A model generated the notes under the pieces. The model saw only the letters and a program-made list of their open reading frames with translations, did not search any database and was not told the origin of the DNA. A stretch of DNA of 64,000 nt from Saccharicrinis sp963665705 (lineage in GTDB: Bacteria; Bacteroidota; Bacteroidia; Bacteroidales; Marinilabiliaceae). The stretch lies in contig OY762448.1 in NCBI GenBank assembly GCA_963665705.1, forward strand, positions 1,364,001 through 1,428,000. The letters are read 5' to 3'. This document shows, piece by piece, positions 25,472 through 34,056 of the stretch. The position numbers and the translations under genes were made by a program. Within the stretch, counting starts at the first letter, position 1. Each line of letters opens with the position of its first letter.

Positions 25472-26227
25472 TGGGTTTTTATTGTATTAGATTAAATAAT
25501 GGGAAGTGTTTAATTTTCTCTTTATTAAGTATGTTGGAAATAAATCTGATTTCTATTATCTAAAATTTAACGATTTATAGTAAGTGTATGTCTTTTTTTA
25601 ATTCCCTTTTGTATTATAGCTAGTCAAAATCATTTGTTAATCTGTTTTTCTAATAATTCTACGTTTTACTCTAATGAATTAGGTTAAACCTGCAATATGC
25701 ATTAGAAAATCTATTACACATTGAAACTACTTCAAAACAATACACTTTGTTGTTTCACTTCAACTCACCATAACGATGCTATGCCTTGTTTTATTGTACT
25801 ATTATTATACTTTCAACACTCATTACGATCCTTTAAATCATAATCCAGGTTAAACCATTTAGTCTTTTAAAATTTACTAATAAAAGGTTTGATAAAATCT
25901 GAAATATTAAAGAGTTTCGGGTTAATATTTAGGTAGTTTGAATATTATGACAATCTGCTTTACTATTACAAAAATGTAGGATAAATACATGTAATCTACA
26001 TTATTGTAGGAATAAGCTAATTCCCTTAGAAGAATAAAGTGTTGTTAATTAGTTATATGTATACATTGGCGTGAGTTCTGTAAATTAATTGGTAGTTTTT
26101 CTGTACGATATCTAAAATAAGATAACGAAAAGTTTCTTATTTAATAAATATTCATAAAACTGACTGATCATATTTCACAAGGTTGGCCGCCAATGTAATA
26201 TGATATTCCTGATTAAAAATTTTTGTA
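25472..26227. other. 756-bp gene-free region upstream of the lipoprotein gene
   Basis: Very AT-rich, with stops in all frames and no recognisable remnant. The only strong signal is the leader element at 26183-26219 at its right end. It may contain a promoter for the gene at 26228. Confidence 0.5.
26183..26219 (+). promoter_or_regulatory. conserved leader element, copy in front of the 26228 gene
   Basis: TTGGCCGCCAATG at 26183-26195, 14 nt, then TGATTAAAAA at 26210-26219, ending 8 nt before the start codon. A flanking pairing catatt (26169-26174) / aatatg (26197-26202) encloses the block. The inner UUGG-CCG-CCAA can form a small hairpin in RNA. Confidence 0.75.
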
Positions 26228-27091
26228 ATGAAGTATTATTTTTTTCTTTTTAAAAGTGCAATAAAAATAAAGAGTTGTAAATTACTACATTTAATTATTT
26301 TTATTGTACTCTTATTTCCTTCCTGCCAGCAGGAAGATGTAAATCTCAATAAGGTTGAGTACAGTGATGATATTTACGATTTAAAAGAATACCTTGTTGA
26401 ACGACATCCTCCTGTGGTTCGTAATGGTTTTGGTATGGATTTATATCATAAGGGTAACTCTAGTCTTGATTCTCTTTATTTTGATACTAATCTTCCTGCA
26501 TGGCATCCTAATAATTGTTCTTCAACTGGAATAAATACGTATATAGAATATGAAGGTGAGCAGTATATATTTGAATATGATTTGCTGTTTTATAATGAAT
26601 TTGCATATTCTCAAAATTATGTGGGAGATTATAATGGAACCGGTTTTCCTGTTATTTTTTTGTATACTGATCCCGAGGATGATTCTAATAGTACTAGTGC
26701 AACTATGGTAGGACAAGGGATTGATTGTTTTGAGAAGTTTACTTACGATAGTGTTTCTATATATATTGATAAGTTAGCTTCTGATCCTCAAATTTGTTTA
26801 GATGATTACAGAACTGAAATTCATAATGAAACAATTGATGGTAGTGTAACATTAAAAAATGATGTTTCAGCTTTATATACCACATTAGTTATTGGTAATA
26901 AATTTAGACCCAATATTGGTGGTGTTTTCGATATTAATGATGCCTCAGATGAAGCTCAGATTGATTTGCAGCCTGTATTTTTAATTCATACACGAGAAGG
27001 ATTATATGCCAAGTTTATGGTTACCCGTTTTAAAGGTACTGGTGTTAACACACAAAAGCTTACACTTCAGTGGGAAGATTTAAAAGAATAA
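26228..27091 (+). CDS. lipoprotein of unknown function (paralogue of the 28662 product)
   Basis: 287 residues. A long N-terminal hydrophobic signal ends in a lipobox (LLFPSC, Cys33), so the protein is probably anchored in the outer membrane. The mature part is acidic and beta-rich. Its C-terminal segment (YAKFMVTRFKGTG followed by NTQKLTLQWEDL) parallels the end of the lipoprotein at 28662 (YAFMVKRFTNGDTKNTG followed by KMYMTVAYKLL), so the two are distant paralogues. The shared leader element and the interleaved FISUMP protein suggest joint regulation. No known domain recognised. Confidence 0.75.
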   Translation: MKYYFFLFKSAIKIKSCKLLHLIIFIVLLFPSCQQEDVNLNKVEYSDDIYDLKEYLVERHPPVVRNGFGMDLYHKGNSSLDSLYFDTNLPAWHPNNCSSTGINTYIEYEGEQYIFEYDLLFYNEFAYSQNYVGDYNGTGFPVIFLYTDPEDDSNSTSATMVGQGIDCFEKFTYDSVSIYIDKLASDPQICLDDYRTEIHNETIDGSVTLKNDVSALYTTLVIGNKFRPNIGGVFDINDASDEAQIDLQPVFLIHTREGLYAKFMVTRFKGTGVNTQKLTLQWEDLKE

Positions 27092-27320
27092 ATAAAGTTA
27101 TAAGCTTATTGAGTGGCAAAGTAGTTTGGTTTGTTGAATATGAAACTCCTTAAACAGTTTGCTGTAAATCAGCCTTCTTTTAATTATTTGGAAGTTTATG
27201 TAATGACATAAAAGGCTCGTAGTCAACGCCAAAAAAACTCAGTACATGAGTAACTCTGGATTTAAAATAGTAAATAATAGATAAGTAAATAAACCAACGA
27301 AACTTTTTTATTGTACAAGG

Positions 27321-27360
27321 TTGGCCGCCAATGCAATTCAAAAGTATTCTCGATTAAAAA
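27321..27360 (+). promoter_or_regulatory. conserved leader element, copy in front of the FISUMP gene
   Basis: TTGGCCGCCAATG at 27321-27333, 17 nt, then CGATTAAAAA at 27351-27360, ending 7 nt before the start codon. attg / caat flank the block and can pair. Confidence 0.75.
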
Positions 27361-27367
27361 TTAATAT

Positions 27368-28453
27368 ATGATTAAGAATTTTACTCTTTTTGCATTTAGT
27401 GTGTTTTTATCTTTTTCTTTAAAAGCACAGTTAATTGACTTTGACGATCTGCAAACCAGTACAGTTACTGATGTTGATGGTAATGAATACAAAACTATCC
27501 TCTTCAACGATACCTGGTGGATGGCAGAAGATCTGAAAACCAAACATTATACAGATGGATCAGATATTTTGCAGGCTACTGAACTAATTAGTTATACTGA
27601 TACAGATAATGATTGGGACTACTGGACCTTAGTTCCCCGGTGGTGTTATCCAAATTTAGACGAGGACAATTTTTCTGAATATGGCTTATTGTATTCCTGG
27701 TCAACCTCAATAAGTGGAGCGCTGTGTCCGGATGGATGGTCACTACCGGACACTACTGATTGGTATAATCTGGGCCGATATATTGTGGGTGAGGATAAGG
27801 TTAATTATGCATATGTAACGCGTAATACGCCTACCGGAGGCACAGAAACGGTTTATGAAGTATCAAATATTGAAGATTTAGGTCAATATTTTAAAACTGA
27901 TAATGGAAAAATTTTAGGTACAAATAAATATGGAGAAGCTACATGGGTGGATGGTGGCTATTGGCCACATACTGATGATATTTCAAATGAATGTAATAGC
28001 TCAGGTATGGGTGTTTTACCTGCCGGGGAAATTAGTAGCTCCATTAAAGGATTTGGAACAAAAGCTTATTACTGGACTCCTAATTATGTAAATGCAGATA
28101 GTAGTGGGCAAGGTAGAGTGTTTATATTTTTCTGTTCTACCGATCATACGCTGGCATTAGGTAGCAATCATAATGCAAATTTAAATAGTGTTAGATGTAT
28201 TAAAACGGTTGATTCTCCAACAGCTATTTCTGATCAAACCATTAATCAAGGTATTGTATTAAGCCCTAACCCAACAAAAAACTACATAAATGTAGGAAAT
28301 GCTTCTGGAGCTTATTTTATATATTCTATACAAGGTACAATAGTTAAATCCGGTTCATTAAATGAAAATGTAAATATTGATGTCAATGACTTGTATCCAG
28401 GTGTTTACATTCTAAAAACAAAAGATTTTGTAGGTAAGTTTGTGAAAAAATGA
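27368..28453 (+). CDS. FISUMP-domain protein with T9SS type A sorting tail
   Basis: 361 residues. A Sec signal (MIKNFTLFAFSVFLSFSLKAQ) precedes a Fibrobacter-type major paralogous domain: DVDGNEYKTILFNDTWWMAEDLKT, then YGLLYSWSTSISGALCPDGWSLP, and at its end LNSVRCIKT. The last 75 residues are a Por/T9SS sorting domain (GIVLSPNPTKNYINVGN through LYPGVYILKTKDFVGKFVKK). The protein is therefore expected to be exported across the outer membrane and attached or released. The FISUMP domain has a C-type-lectin-like core and may bind glycans (inference from fold). It sits between two paralogous lipoprotein genes. Confidence 0.88.
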   Translation: MIKNFTLFAFSVFLSFSLKAQLIDFDDLQTSTVTDVDGNEYKTILFNDTWWMAEDLKTKHYTDGSDILQATELISYTDTDNDWDYWTLVPRWCYPNLDEDNFSEYGLLYSWSTSISGALCPDGWSLPDTTDWYNLGRYIVGEDKVNYAYVTRNTPTGGTETVYEVSNIEDLGQYFKTDNGKILGTNKYGEATWVDGGYWPHTDDISNECNSSGMGVLPAGEISSSIKGFGTKAYYWTPNYVNADSSGQGRVFIFFCSTDHTLALGSNHNANLNSVRCIKTVDSPTAISDQTINQGIVLSPNPTKNYINVGNASGAYFIYSIQGTIVKSGSLNENVNIDVNDLYPGVYILKTKDFVGKFVKK

Positions 28454-28612
28454 TTCTTTAGTATAGGCTTAACAATTATTATTTGGTATAACCATTATCA
28501 AATTAAGAATAAATAAAATCTCATGTATAATATCCCTGCAACAATTGTTTTATACATGAATTTTTATAAATAATAAATAAATGAATTTATGGAAATAGTT
28601 AATGCAGTAAGC

Positions 28613-28651
28613 TTGGCCGCCAATGTGTTATCGTAATTTCCCGATTAAAAA
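28613..28651 (+). promoter_or_regulatory. conserved leader element, copy in front of the 28662 gene
   Basis: TTGGCCGCCAATG at 28613-28625, 16 nt, then CGATTAAAAA at 28642-28651, ending 10 nt before the start codon. ggaaat (28591-28596) / atttcc (28636-28641) can enclose the block. Confidence 0.75.
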
Positions 28652-28661
28652 CTAATTTAAT

Positions 28662-29411
28662 ATGAAAAAACAAAAATTAAATTTTATGTGGGCTGTATTG
28701 GCTTTATTTTTAGCAGCCTTTTCTTCTTGTTCAAAAGATGATACTGAATATGAAATGTCAGATCTTTCTTTAAAAGCATCAACTGTTTACGAAGTCGATT
28801 CCATGTACATCTCCCGTGATCCCGGTAGTTCTTACATTTTATATGGTTTGGATTTAATCACAGATGATAATGATTCTATTCAAACCATTACAGGTTCTAT
28901 TACAACTGGTTCATACTCTACTTTGCCTGTGATTTATTATAACGAAAAAGTATATCCTTCTTTGGGAGGAACAGGTGTAGGCTGTCCTGCTTTGTTTTTA
29001 GGGCAAGGTGTTACAGGTTATCAAACTACATTAACAGGGTACGATGCATTAGTTAATTTATCATCTGCCAGTGGTACGCTGGAGTCTGAGCTATCTGTAA
29101 CTTTACCAATTGATATCGATTCGTTACGTTACTCTGATGATACTTTAATAAAAACAGATGTGAAAAGCTTTTATAACGATCAGGGTAATTTCTTAATAGG
29201 TAATGCAATGCAGTTGGTAGACTCCGATGATGATCAACCAGTTTATGTAATTAATTTCACTAGTGGTGCTTATGATTATACTTATGCATTTATGGTAAAA
29301 AGATTTACCAATGGTGATACCAAAAATACAGGTGATCCAGCAACGGATAAAATGTATATGACGGTAGCTTATAAGTTACTTAGTAAAGATGCTACTCAAA
29401 TAGAAGAATAA
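28662..29411 (+). CDS. lipoprotein of unknown function (paralogue of the 26228 product)
   Basis: 249 residues with a clear lipobox (LAAFSSC, Cys23) followed by acidic SKDD residues, typical of Bacteroidota surface lipoproteins. The mature chain is rich in Ser, Thr and Asp, with repeated beta-strand-like stretches (SIQTITGSITTGSYSTLPVIYY). The C-terminus resembles that of the lipoprotein at 26228. No catalytic motif is visible. It shares the leader element with its two upstream neighbours, so a common post-transcriptional control is likely. Confidence 0.75.
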   Translation: MKKQKLNFMWAVLALFLAAFSSCSKDDTEYEMSDLSLKASTVYEVDSMYISRDPGSSYILYGLDLITDDNDSIQTITGSITTGSYSTLPVIYYNEKVYPSLGGTGVGCPALFLGQGVTGYQTTLTGYDALVNLSSASGTLESELSVTLPIDIDSLRYSDDTLIKTDVKSFYNDQGNFLIGNAMQLVDSDDDQPVYVINFTSGAYDYTYAFMVKRFTNGDTKNTGDPATDKMYMTVAYKLLSKDATQIEE

Positions 29412-29492
29412 TTTATTCTTGCAATATGAGGTGAGAAAAGCAGGGATTTCTCACTTCTTTTTATACAACTATTAATCTTGATAAAACTTATA

Positions 29493-30635
29493 ATGAAAAA
29501 AATATTTTTACTCCTATTTAGTGCTTTACTATTTATTAATTCCCGGGCACAGGAAACAATGCCTTCAACATCTATAGATCAAGCTTCAGGGAAGCTTTAT
29601 TTGTTTAATGGTTATTATACAGTTGGTTCCTCTTTAGGAGATCAAATTGTACATAGTAATGAGTATGATCTTTATTGTTCTACAGAAGAAGAAGTGAATT
29701 ATTTTGTTATAAAAGAAGGTGTGCAAGAAGTTACATATTGGACTTCTACGATAAACTCAGCAGCATTTATATTAATACGATCTCAAGATGATGTAGTTTT
29801 TAATATCGAAGGAACAGTAAAGCATATTTCAACATCAAATTATAATATGAATATTGCTAATGATGTTGTTGATGCAACTTTAACTATTAATGGAGATTCT
29901 TTAATTTTAATTAATGATTCAAATTATAAAGGATTAGTACCTAATACTGGTTATGATATGTCAGGACAATCAATAGTCTTAAATTTAGCGTATTTTGATA
30001 TTGAAGCAAATGAATATTCAATCGGATATGATGAAAATTATAACAGTAGTTCTGATGTTTTTGGAAATCTAACTATAAACGATGGCTGTGTATTAACAGC
30101 AACTGGATCTTTAAACGCTTCAACAATAATAATAGGAAAAGCATCAGTAAAATCAGCCGGGTTAAATGTAACAGCTGTCAATAACGATGGAGATAATGTT
30201 TATTGTGTTACTGTACCTCATAACGGAACAAAAACAGTTACAGTAACCAATAGCTCCAGCAGTGAAGAAACCTATAGTTTTGAAGCAGTCCATCCTGATG
30301 ATGATAATTATTACCTTTATCTACCCAATGGAGAATATTCACTTACAACAAATGGAACAGATTATTATGCAACTGTAAATGGGGCTGATGTAATAGCTAC
30401 TTTACCTGCAGTAGAAGGTGATGGAACAATAGATGTATCCCTAGGTGAGGTTTCTATCTATGAAGGTGGTTACCTATTGAGTGCCGCTTGTAATTATCGT
30501 TTGAATGTTTATAACAGGCAGGATAATAGTAATATACGAAGTTTTAGTAATGTAGTTAAAAATGACATGGTTACATATATGTTACACCATATTCATAAAA
30601 ATATTTTAGATAGAAGGGTAATTTATATTACTTAA
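29493..30635 (+). CDS. secreted repeat-rich protein of unknown function
   Basis: 380 residues from the ATG at 29493, which gives a clean Sec signal (MKKIFLLLFSALLFINSRAQ); a frame-open TTG start 15 bp earlier is less likely. The body is rich in Asn, Thr and Ser with beta-helix-like strands (LTINGDSLILINDSNYKG, NLTINDGCVLTATGSLNASTIIIG). The last 40 residues (NIRSFSNVVKNDMV and on) do not look like a T9SS tail, although the neighbours use one, so the 3' end may be degraded. It lacks the leader element of the three preceding genes and lies 81 bp after the last of them. Confidence 0.65.
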   Translation: MKKIFLLLFSALLFINSRAQETMPSTSIDQASGKLYLFNGYYTVGSSLGDQIVHSNEYDLYCSTEEEVNYFVIKEGVQEVTYWTSTINSAAFILIRSQDDVVFNIEGTVKHISTSNYNMNIANDVVDATLTINGDSLILINDSNYKGLVPNTGYDMSGQSIVLNLAYFDIEANEYSIGYDENYNSSSDVFGNLTINDGCVLTATGSLNASTIIIGKASVKSAGLNVTAVNNDGDNVYCVTVPHNGTKTVTVTNSSSSEETYSFEAVHPDDDNYYLYLPNGEYSLTTNGTDYYATVNGADVIATLPAVEGDGTIDVSLGEVSIYEGGYLLSAACNYRLNVYNRQDNSNIRSFSNVVKNDMVTYMLHHIHKNILDRRVIYIT

Positions 30636-30692
30636 AGTAAGATATTTTTTCGGTTACACGAATATGTAACCAATAAAGTATTGATAAAAATA

Positions 30693-31040
30693 TTAAAGCC
30701 CATCCAACAAATTTACAACTCCTTCCAGAATGCCTTTTTTCAAGGATGAATCGGTCATTCTGATTTTTTGCTTCAAGTATGATTGTGGCACTTGCTTTTT
30801 TAGAAGGATTCTTGCCAATCTTCCCAAATCTTTTAGCAACTCATCTTCTAACGATGTTTGTGATTTACTATAAGTAGTGTTTTTCTGCTTTTGTAAATGC
30901 AAGAGTGTGGCATTATATTCTTCTTGCATTTTTTGAAATTCACTGACAGTTCCTCCTGTATCTGGGTGTAGTTGCTTTGCTAGTTCTCTGTAACGCAATT
31001 TGGCTTGATGTACATCGGCTATTCCTTGAAAATAATTCAT
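30693..31040 (-). CDS. mini J-domain protein
   Basis: 115 residues whose first 50 form a J domain (helix YRELAKQLHPDTGGTVSEFQKMQEEY with the essential HPD motif). The rest is a lysine-rich helical tail with no zinc-finger or Gly/Phe region. It probably recruits an Hsp70 to a special client. It overlaps the upstream gene's stop by four bases (ATGA arrangement at 31037-31040), so the two are co-translated. Such tiny J proteins beside a DUF4248-like protein recur in Bacteroidales accessory DNA; the client is unknown. Confidence 0.75.
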   Translation of the reverse strand: MNYFQGIADVHQAKLRYRELAKQLHPDTGGTVSEFQKMQEEYNATLLHLQKQKNTTYSKSQTSLEDELLKDLGRLARILLKKQVPQSYLKQKIRMTDSSLKKGILEGVVNLLDGL

Positions 31041-31273
31041 AGTTGCTCCAACTCTTCAATGGTTATACTAAAATGTTCCAGGATTAATAGAAGCTGCTGT
31101 TTGTTGTAATAATGGCATTTTGTGCTCCCGGCATCTGAAATTTCTTGTTTTAAGGCAGGACATATATCAATTTCATTTCGGAGTTGCTGCATTGCTGACT
31201 TAATTGAAATGCTGTTTGGATAAAGCTTCTTTACTAATTCTTGTTTTAAATATGTTCTTGGGACTATCATCAC
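31037..31273 (-). CDS. DUF4248-like small protein
   Basis: 78 residues beginning MMIVPRTYLKQELVKKLYPNSISIKSAMQQL. The RxYxKxELAxxYxP-like start is what I associate with DUF4248, a small Bacteroidales family of unknown function that looks like a helical, DNA-binding-type fold. It is the first gene of a two-gene unit with the mini J protein. Assignment from memory of the family, so moderate confidence. Confidence 0.55.
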   Translation of the reverse strand: MMIVPRTYLKQELVKKLYPNSISIKSAMQQLRNEIDICPALKQEISDAGSTKCHYYNKQQLLLILEHFSITIEELEQL

Positions 31274-31415
31274 ATTAAGATTTTATCAGAAATTGATGAA
31301 TTTTTTAAAAATGAAGTGATTTTTTAAAATTCAATAGGAATACTGTAGTTTCATTGCTAATAAACCAAAATAAGAGATAATAAATCAAAGAAAACGAAGG
31401 GTCTATAAACACGAA

Positions 31416-31434
31416 AAGCCTCTGAAAGAGGCTT
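31416..31434 (-). terminator. hairpin aagcctct-gaa-agaggctt
   Basis: An 8-bp perfect stem in the 442-bp gene-free stretch between the J-protein operon and the first AraC gene. On the minus strand it is followed by ttcgtg, a weak tail. It could be an end point for the AraC transcript. Confidence 0.4.
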
Positions 31435-31625
31435 GTTTTAAGTGTTATATGTAATTTTTTAGGCACAACTCATAGTATTATACCTTTTTTGGTAATTAGC
31501 TCAATAAAGATAGAAATTCCAGTTACAAGAGAAAGAAAGCTAACACTTAAAATTTCATGTAAACTATGTAAATTATCAGAGTTATAAAACAGAATATCAA
31601 TACAATAAAGATTTACTTTATATGT

Positions 31626-31655
31626 ATCATCAAGTAAATCTATTTACTTGATGAT
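31626..31655. repeat. 14-bp perfect inverted repeat downstream of AraC gene 1
   Basis: atcatcaagtaaat-ct-atttacttgatgat. It lies 61 bp past the stop of the minus-strand AraC gene. The equivalent position downstream of AraC gene 2 (about 41072-41098) keeps the left arm but not the pairing. It may act as a terminator. Confidence 0.6.
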
Positions 31656-31715
31656 AAAATTTATCTTACTCAAGTCTGTTTCGGACATTATGATTTGAAT
31701 CATACTCTTACTCAA

Positions 31716-32612
31716 CTAATTCACCCCCCGATACTCACTCGGAGAAACCCCAACACTCTTCTTAAACATCCTTGTAAAATGCTGAGGATATTTAAAGCCT
31801 AATTCATATGCTATTTCACTTACCGATTTCGTTTCGTCAAGAATACGCTCTTTGGCGATGTTCATAATCTTTAAATGTATGTATTCCTGTGCCGATTTAC
31901 CCGTTTCTTTTTTAACCATATCGCCAAAGTAATTAGCCGATAGATGTAACTGGTCTGCAAAATATGCTACAGATGGTAATCCTTCCAATTGAGGTTGCTC
32001 CGATTTAAAATAGGAATTCAATTGTTTCTCGAATTTTTCCAACGCACCCAGATTAAGCTGCTCACGGGTAATAAACTGGCGGTCGTAGAAACGTTCGCAA
32101 TAATCGAGCAATAGTTCTATATTGCGAGTAATTAATGTTTTGCTGTGTTTATCAATGGTCTGTGAAAGCTCCAACTGTATCTTATCATAAAGGTCATAGA
32201 TAATTTGCTTTTCCCTTTGCGAAATATGCAATGCTTCATTTAGTTCATACGAAAAAAAATGATACTTACTGATATTTTGTCCCAGGGAAGTTCTATTAAT
32301 TAAATCCGGATGAAATACTAAGGTTAAACCTTTATGTGGCTTATAACTCTCATCATGATTAACACTGATTACCTGTCCAGGTCCAATAAATACTAAAGTA
32401 CCTTCTTCGTAATCGTATTTTTTTCGGCCATAGCCAAGTTCGCCACAAACAGTTTCCTTTAAAAACACAGCGTAAAAATCAAAATGATACCTGCCATTGG
32501 GTAACGGAATTTGATTCGTGTTATCAATCACACTTACTAACGGATGTAATGTTTCTGTTTGTTTCAAAGCATTGTATTCCGATATCTTTTCTAAACGAAT
32601 TACCTGTTCCAT
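31716..32612 (-). CDS. AraC-family transcriptional regulator 1
   Basis: 298 residues. The N-terminal cupin-like half (FDFYAVFLKET, YDYEEGTLVFIGPGQV) probably senses a ligand. The C-terminal 100 residues form the AraC double helix-turn-helix: HLSANYFGDMVKKETGKSAQEYI, then SVSEIAYELGFKYPQHFTRMFKKSVGVSPSEYR. It is divergent from the flavodoxin-cysE-MFS operon, and two copies of the 34-bp operator lie in between. Two paralogues (41285 and 62463) are encoded in the window with the same FYDRQFIT central motif and are also divergent from redox genes. Activation of the neighbouring operon is inferred. Confidence 0.93.
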   Translation of the reverse strand: MEQVIRLEKISEYNALKQTETLHPLVSVIDNTNQIPLPNGRYHFDFYAVFLKETVCGELGYGRKKYDYEEGTLVFIGPGQVISVNHDESYKPHKGLTLVFHPDLINRTSLGQNISKYHFFSYELNEALHISQREKQIIYDLYDKIQLELSQTIDKHSKTLITRNIELLLDYCERFYDRQFITREQLNLGALEKFEKQLNSYFKSEQPQLEGLPSVAYFADQLHLSANYFGDMVKKETGKSAQEYIHLKIMNIAKERILDETKSVSEIAYELGFKYPQHFTRMFKKSVGVSPSEYRGVN

Positions 32613-32685
32613 AATTGTTTTCTTAAAAATTCAACACAAAGATAAGCTGCTTATTTCAAATATTTTAAATCATAAATCTAAATCA

Positions 32686-32748
32686 GTAATTATGGTATGA
32701 CAACCTGTAATTCGTATAAGTTTAGAATAATGGTTTTAGGATTATTTG
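32686..32748 (+). promoter_or_regulatory. AraC operator-promoter, site 1
   Basis: 34-bp operator at 32686-32719 with half-sites GTAATTATGGTAT and GTAATTCGTATAA, 21 bp apart, then 25 bp, then TTTG at 32745. It stands in tandem with site 2 upstream of the flavodoxin gene. Confidence 0.6.
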
Positions 32749-32766
32749 GTTCAAATTAGTCAATAT

Positions 32767-32830
32767 GTAAAAATGGTATATACATCAGTAATCTGTATAA
32801 ACAAACATTGTCTCATTCACCACACCTTTG
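32767..32830 (+). promoter_or_regulatory. AraC operator-promoter, site 2 (flavodoxin operon)
   Basis: 34-bp operator at 32767-32800 with half-sites GTAAAAATGGTAT and GTAATCTGTATAA, starts 21 bp apart. After 26 bp comes TTTG (32827-32830), read as the -7 element CACCTTTG. The gene starts 27 bp further. The operator is nearly identical to site 3. Confidence 0.75.
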
Positions 32831-32857
32831 TAGCGTTGAATTTTTAAACTGGATGTA

Positions 32858-33373
32858 ATGAAAAAGACATTAATAGCATATTACTCACGTAAAGGACAAA
32901 ATTATGTGAGTGGTAATATTGTAGAATTACAAGTTGGCAATACAGAAGTAGTAGCAAAAAAGATCCAGGCTATAAGCCAAGGTGATTTATTTGAGATAGA
33001 TACAATTAAACAATATCCTATTGATTATATGGAAACAACTCAGGTAGCGAGAAAAGAACTGGATAATGATGTTCGACCTGAATTGACGGATGTAATTGAT
33101 AACATGGACGATTACGATATCATTTATTTAGGATATCCAAATTGGTATGGAACATTCCCTATGGCTGTTTTTACATTTTTAGAATCATACGATTTCTCCG
33201 GCAAAACAATAATTCCATTTTGTACGCATGAGGGAAGTGGAATGGGTGGATTGACAGATATTCAATTGTTATGTCCAGGGGTTAAAGTCGGAAAAAGTAT
33301 TGCCATTAAAGGCAGTTCTGTACATGGAGCTGATTCAGTAATTAATAATTGGATGGCAAATCAAAAAATATGA
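32858..33373 (+). CDS. flavodoxin
   Basis: 171 residues: phosphate-binding loop near the N-terminus (LIAYYSRKGQNYVSG), the flavin-stacking motif IIYLGYPNWYGTFPMAVFTFLE, and a late THEGSGMGG segment, all typical of the flavodoxin_4 group common in Bacteroidota. There is no export signal, in contrast to the 36673 paralogue. It is the first gene behind operators 1 and 2 and overlaps the next gene by four bases. It probably serves as an electron carrier or FMN-dependent reductase in the AraC-controlled response. Confidence 0.92.
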   Translation: MKKTLIAYYSRKGQNYVSGNIVELQVGNTEVVAKKIQAISQGDLFEIDTIKQYPIDYMETTQVARKELDNDVRPELTDVIDNMDDYDIIYLGYPNWYGTFPMAVFTFLESYDFSGKTIIPFCTHEGSGMGGLTDIQLLCPGVKVGKSIAIKGSSVHGADSVINNWMANQKI

Positions 33374-34026
33374 TAGAAGATATTAAAGCAATTTATAAAA
33401 ATGACCCGGCAGCTGAAGGTCTGTTGTTTATACTTTACCCGGGCTTATGGACAATTACAATACATCGATATGTATCACATCCTCTGTACTGGTTAAGTAC
33501 AAAAATAAAGAATCCTTTTCATCGGAACATTTTTAAATTTTTTGCTGTATTATTCTCTCAAATTGTAAGGTTACTTACTCAAATTGAAATTCATCCCGGA
33601 GCCAAGATTGGCAAAGGTCTGTTTATAGACCATGGAAATGGAATTGTGATTGGTGAAACGACTGTCATTGGCAATCATTGTATAATATTTCACAATGTAA
33701 CTATTGGTGGAACAGGTAATCATATTGGAAAACGTCACCCATCAATTGGCAATAATGTTTGTATTGGAACAGGATCAACTTTACTCGGTCCTATAACGGT
33801 GGCTGATAATGTTAAAATCGGAGCCCAAAGTATGGTTGTAATGCAAGATGTACCTGCAAATACAACCGTTGTTGGTGCTCCGGCTCGTATTGTAAAAATA
33901 AATGGTTTAAAGACAGATTTGCCTTTACCAAAGACTGGTTGCTCTAATAAATCGGGCAAAGAAATTACAATGCATGTTTGGAAAAAAGAGGATTGCTACC
34001 CATTTCAAAAATGCTGTAACGGATAG
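33370..34026 (+). CDS. cysE: serine O-acetyltransferase (CysE/EpsC-like)
   Basis: 218 residues from the ATG at 33370, which overlaps the flavodoxin stop as ATGA; an in-frame start 21 bp earlier would overlap more and is less likely. Left-handed beta-helix hexapeptide repeats dominate (IHPGAKIGKGLFIDHGNGIVIGET, HNVTIGGTG, IGNNVCIGTGSTLLGPITVADNVKIGAQSMV), with the catalytic HGNG and HNVTIGG His residues. It makes O-acetylserine for cysteine synthesis. The C-terminus is Cys-rich (KEDCYPFQKCC). Its place in a redox operon suggests thiol supply during electrophile stress (inference). Confidence 0.9.
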   Translation: MIEDIKAIYKNDPAAEGLLFILYPGLWTITIHRYVSHPLYWLSTKIKNPFHRNIFKFFAVLFSQIVRLLTQIEIHPGAKIGKGLFIDHGNGIVIGETTVIGNHCIIFHNVTIGGTGNHIGKRHPSIGNNVCIGTGSTLLGPITVADNVKIGAQSMVVMQDVPANTTVVGAPARIVKINGLKTDLPLPKTGCSNKSGKEITMHVWKKEDCYPFQKCCNG

Positions 34027-34056
34027 AATGATTGAATGTTTTTTTAAACAAAAAAG

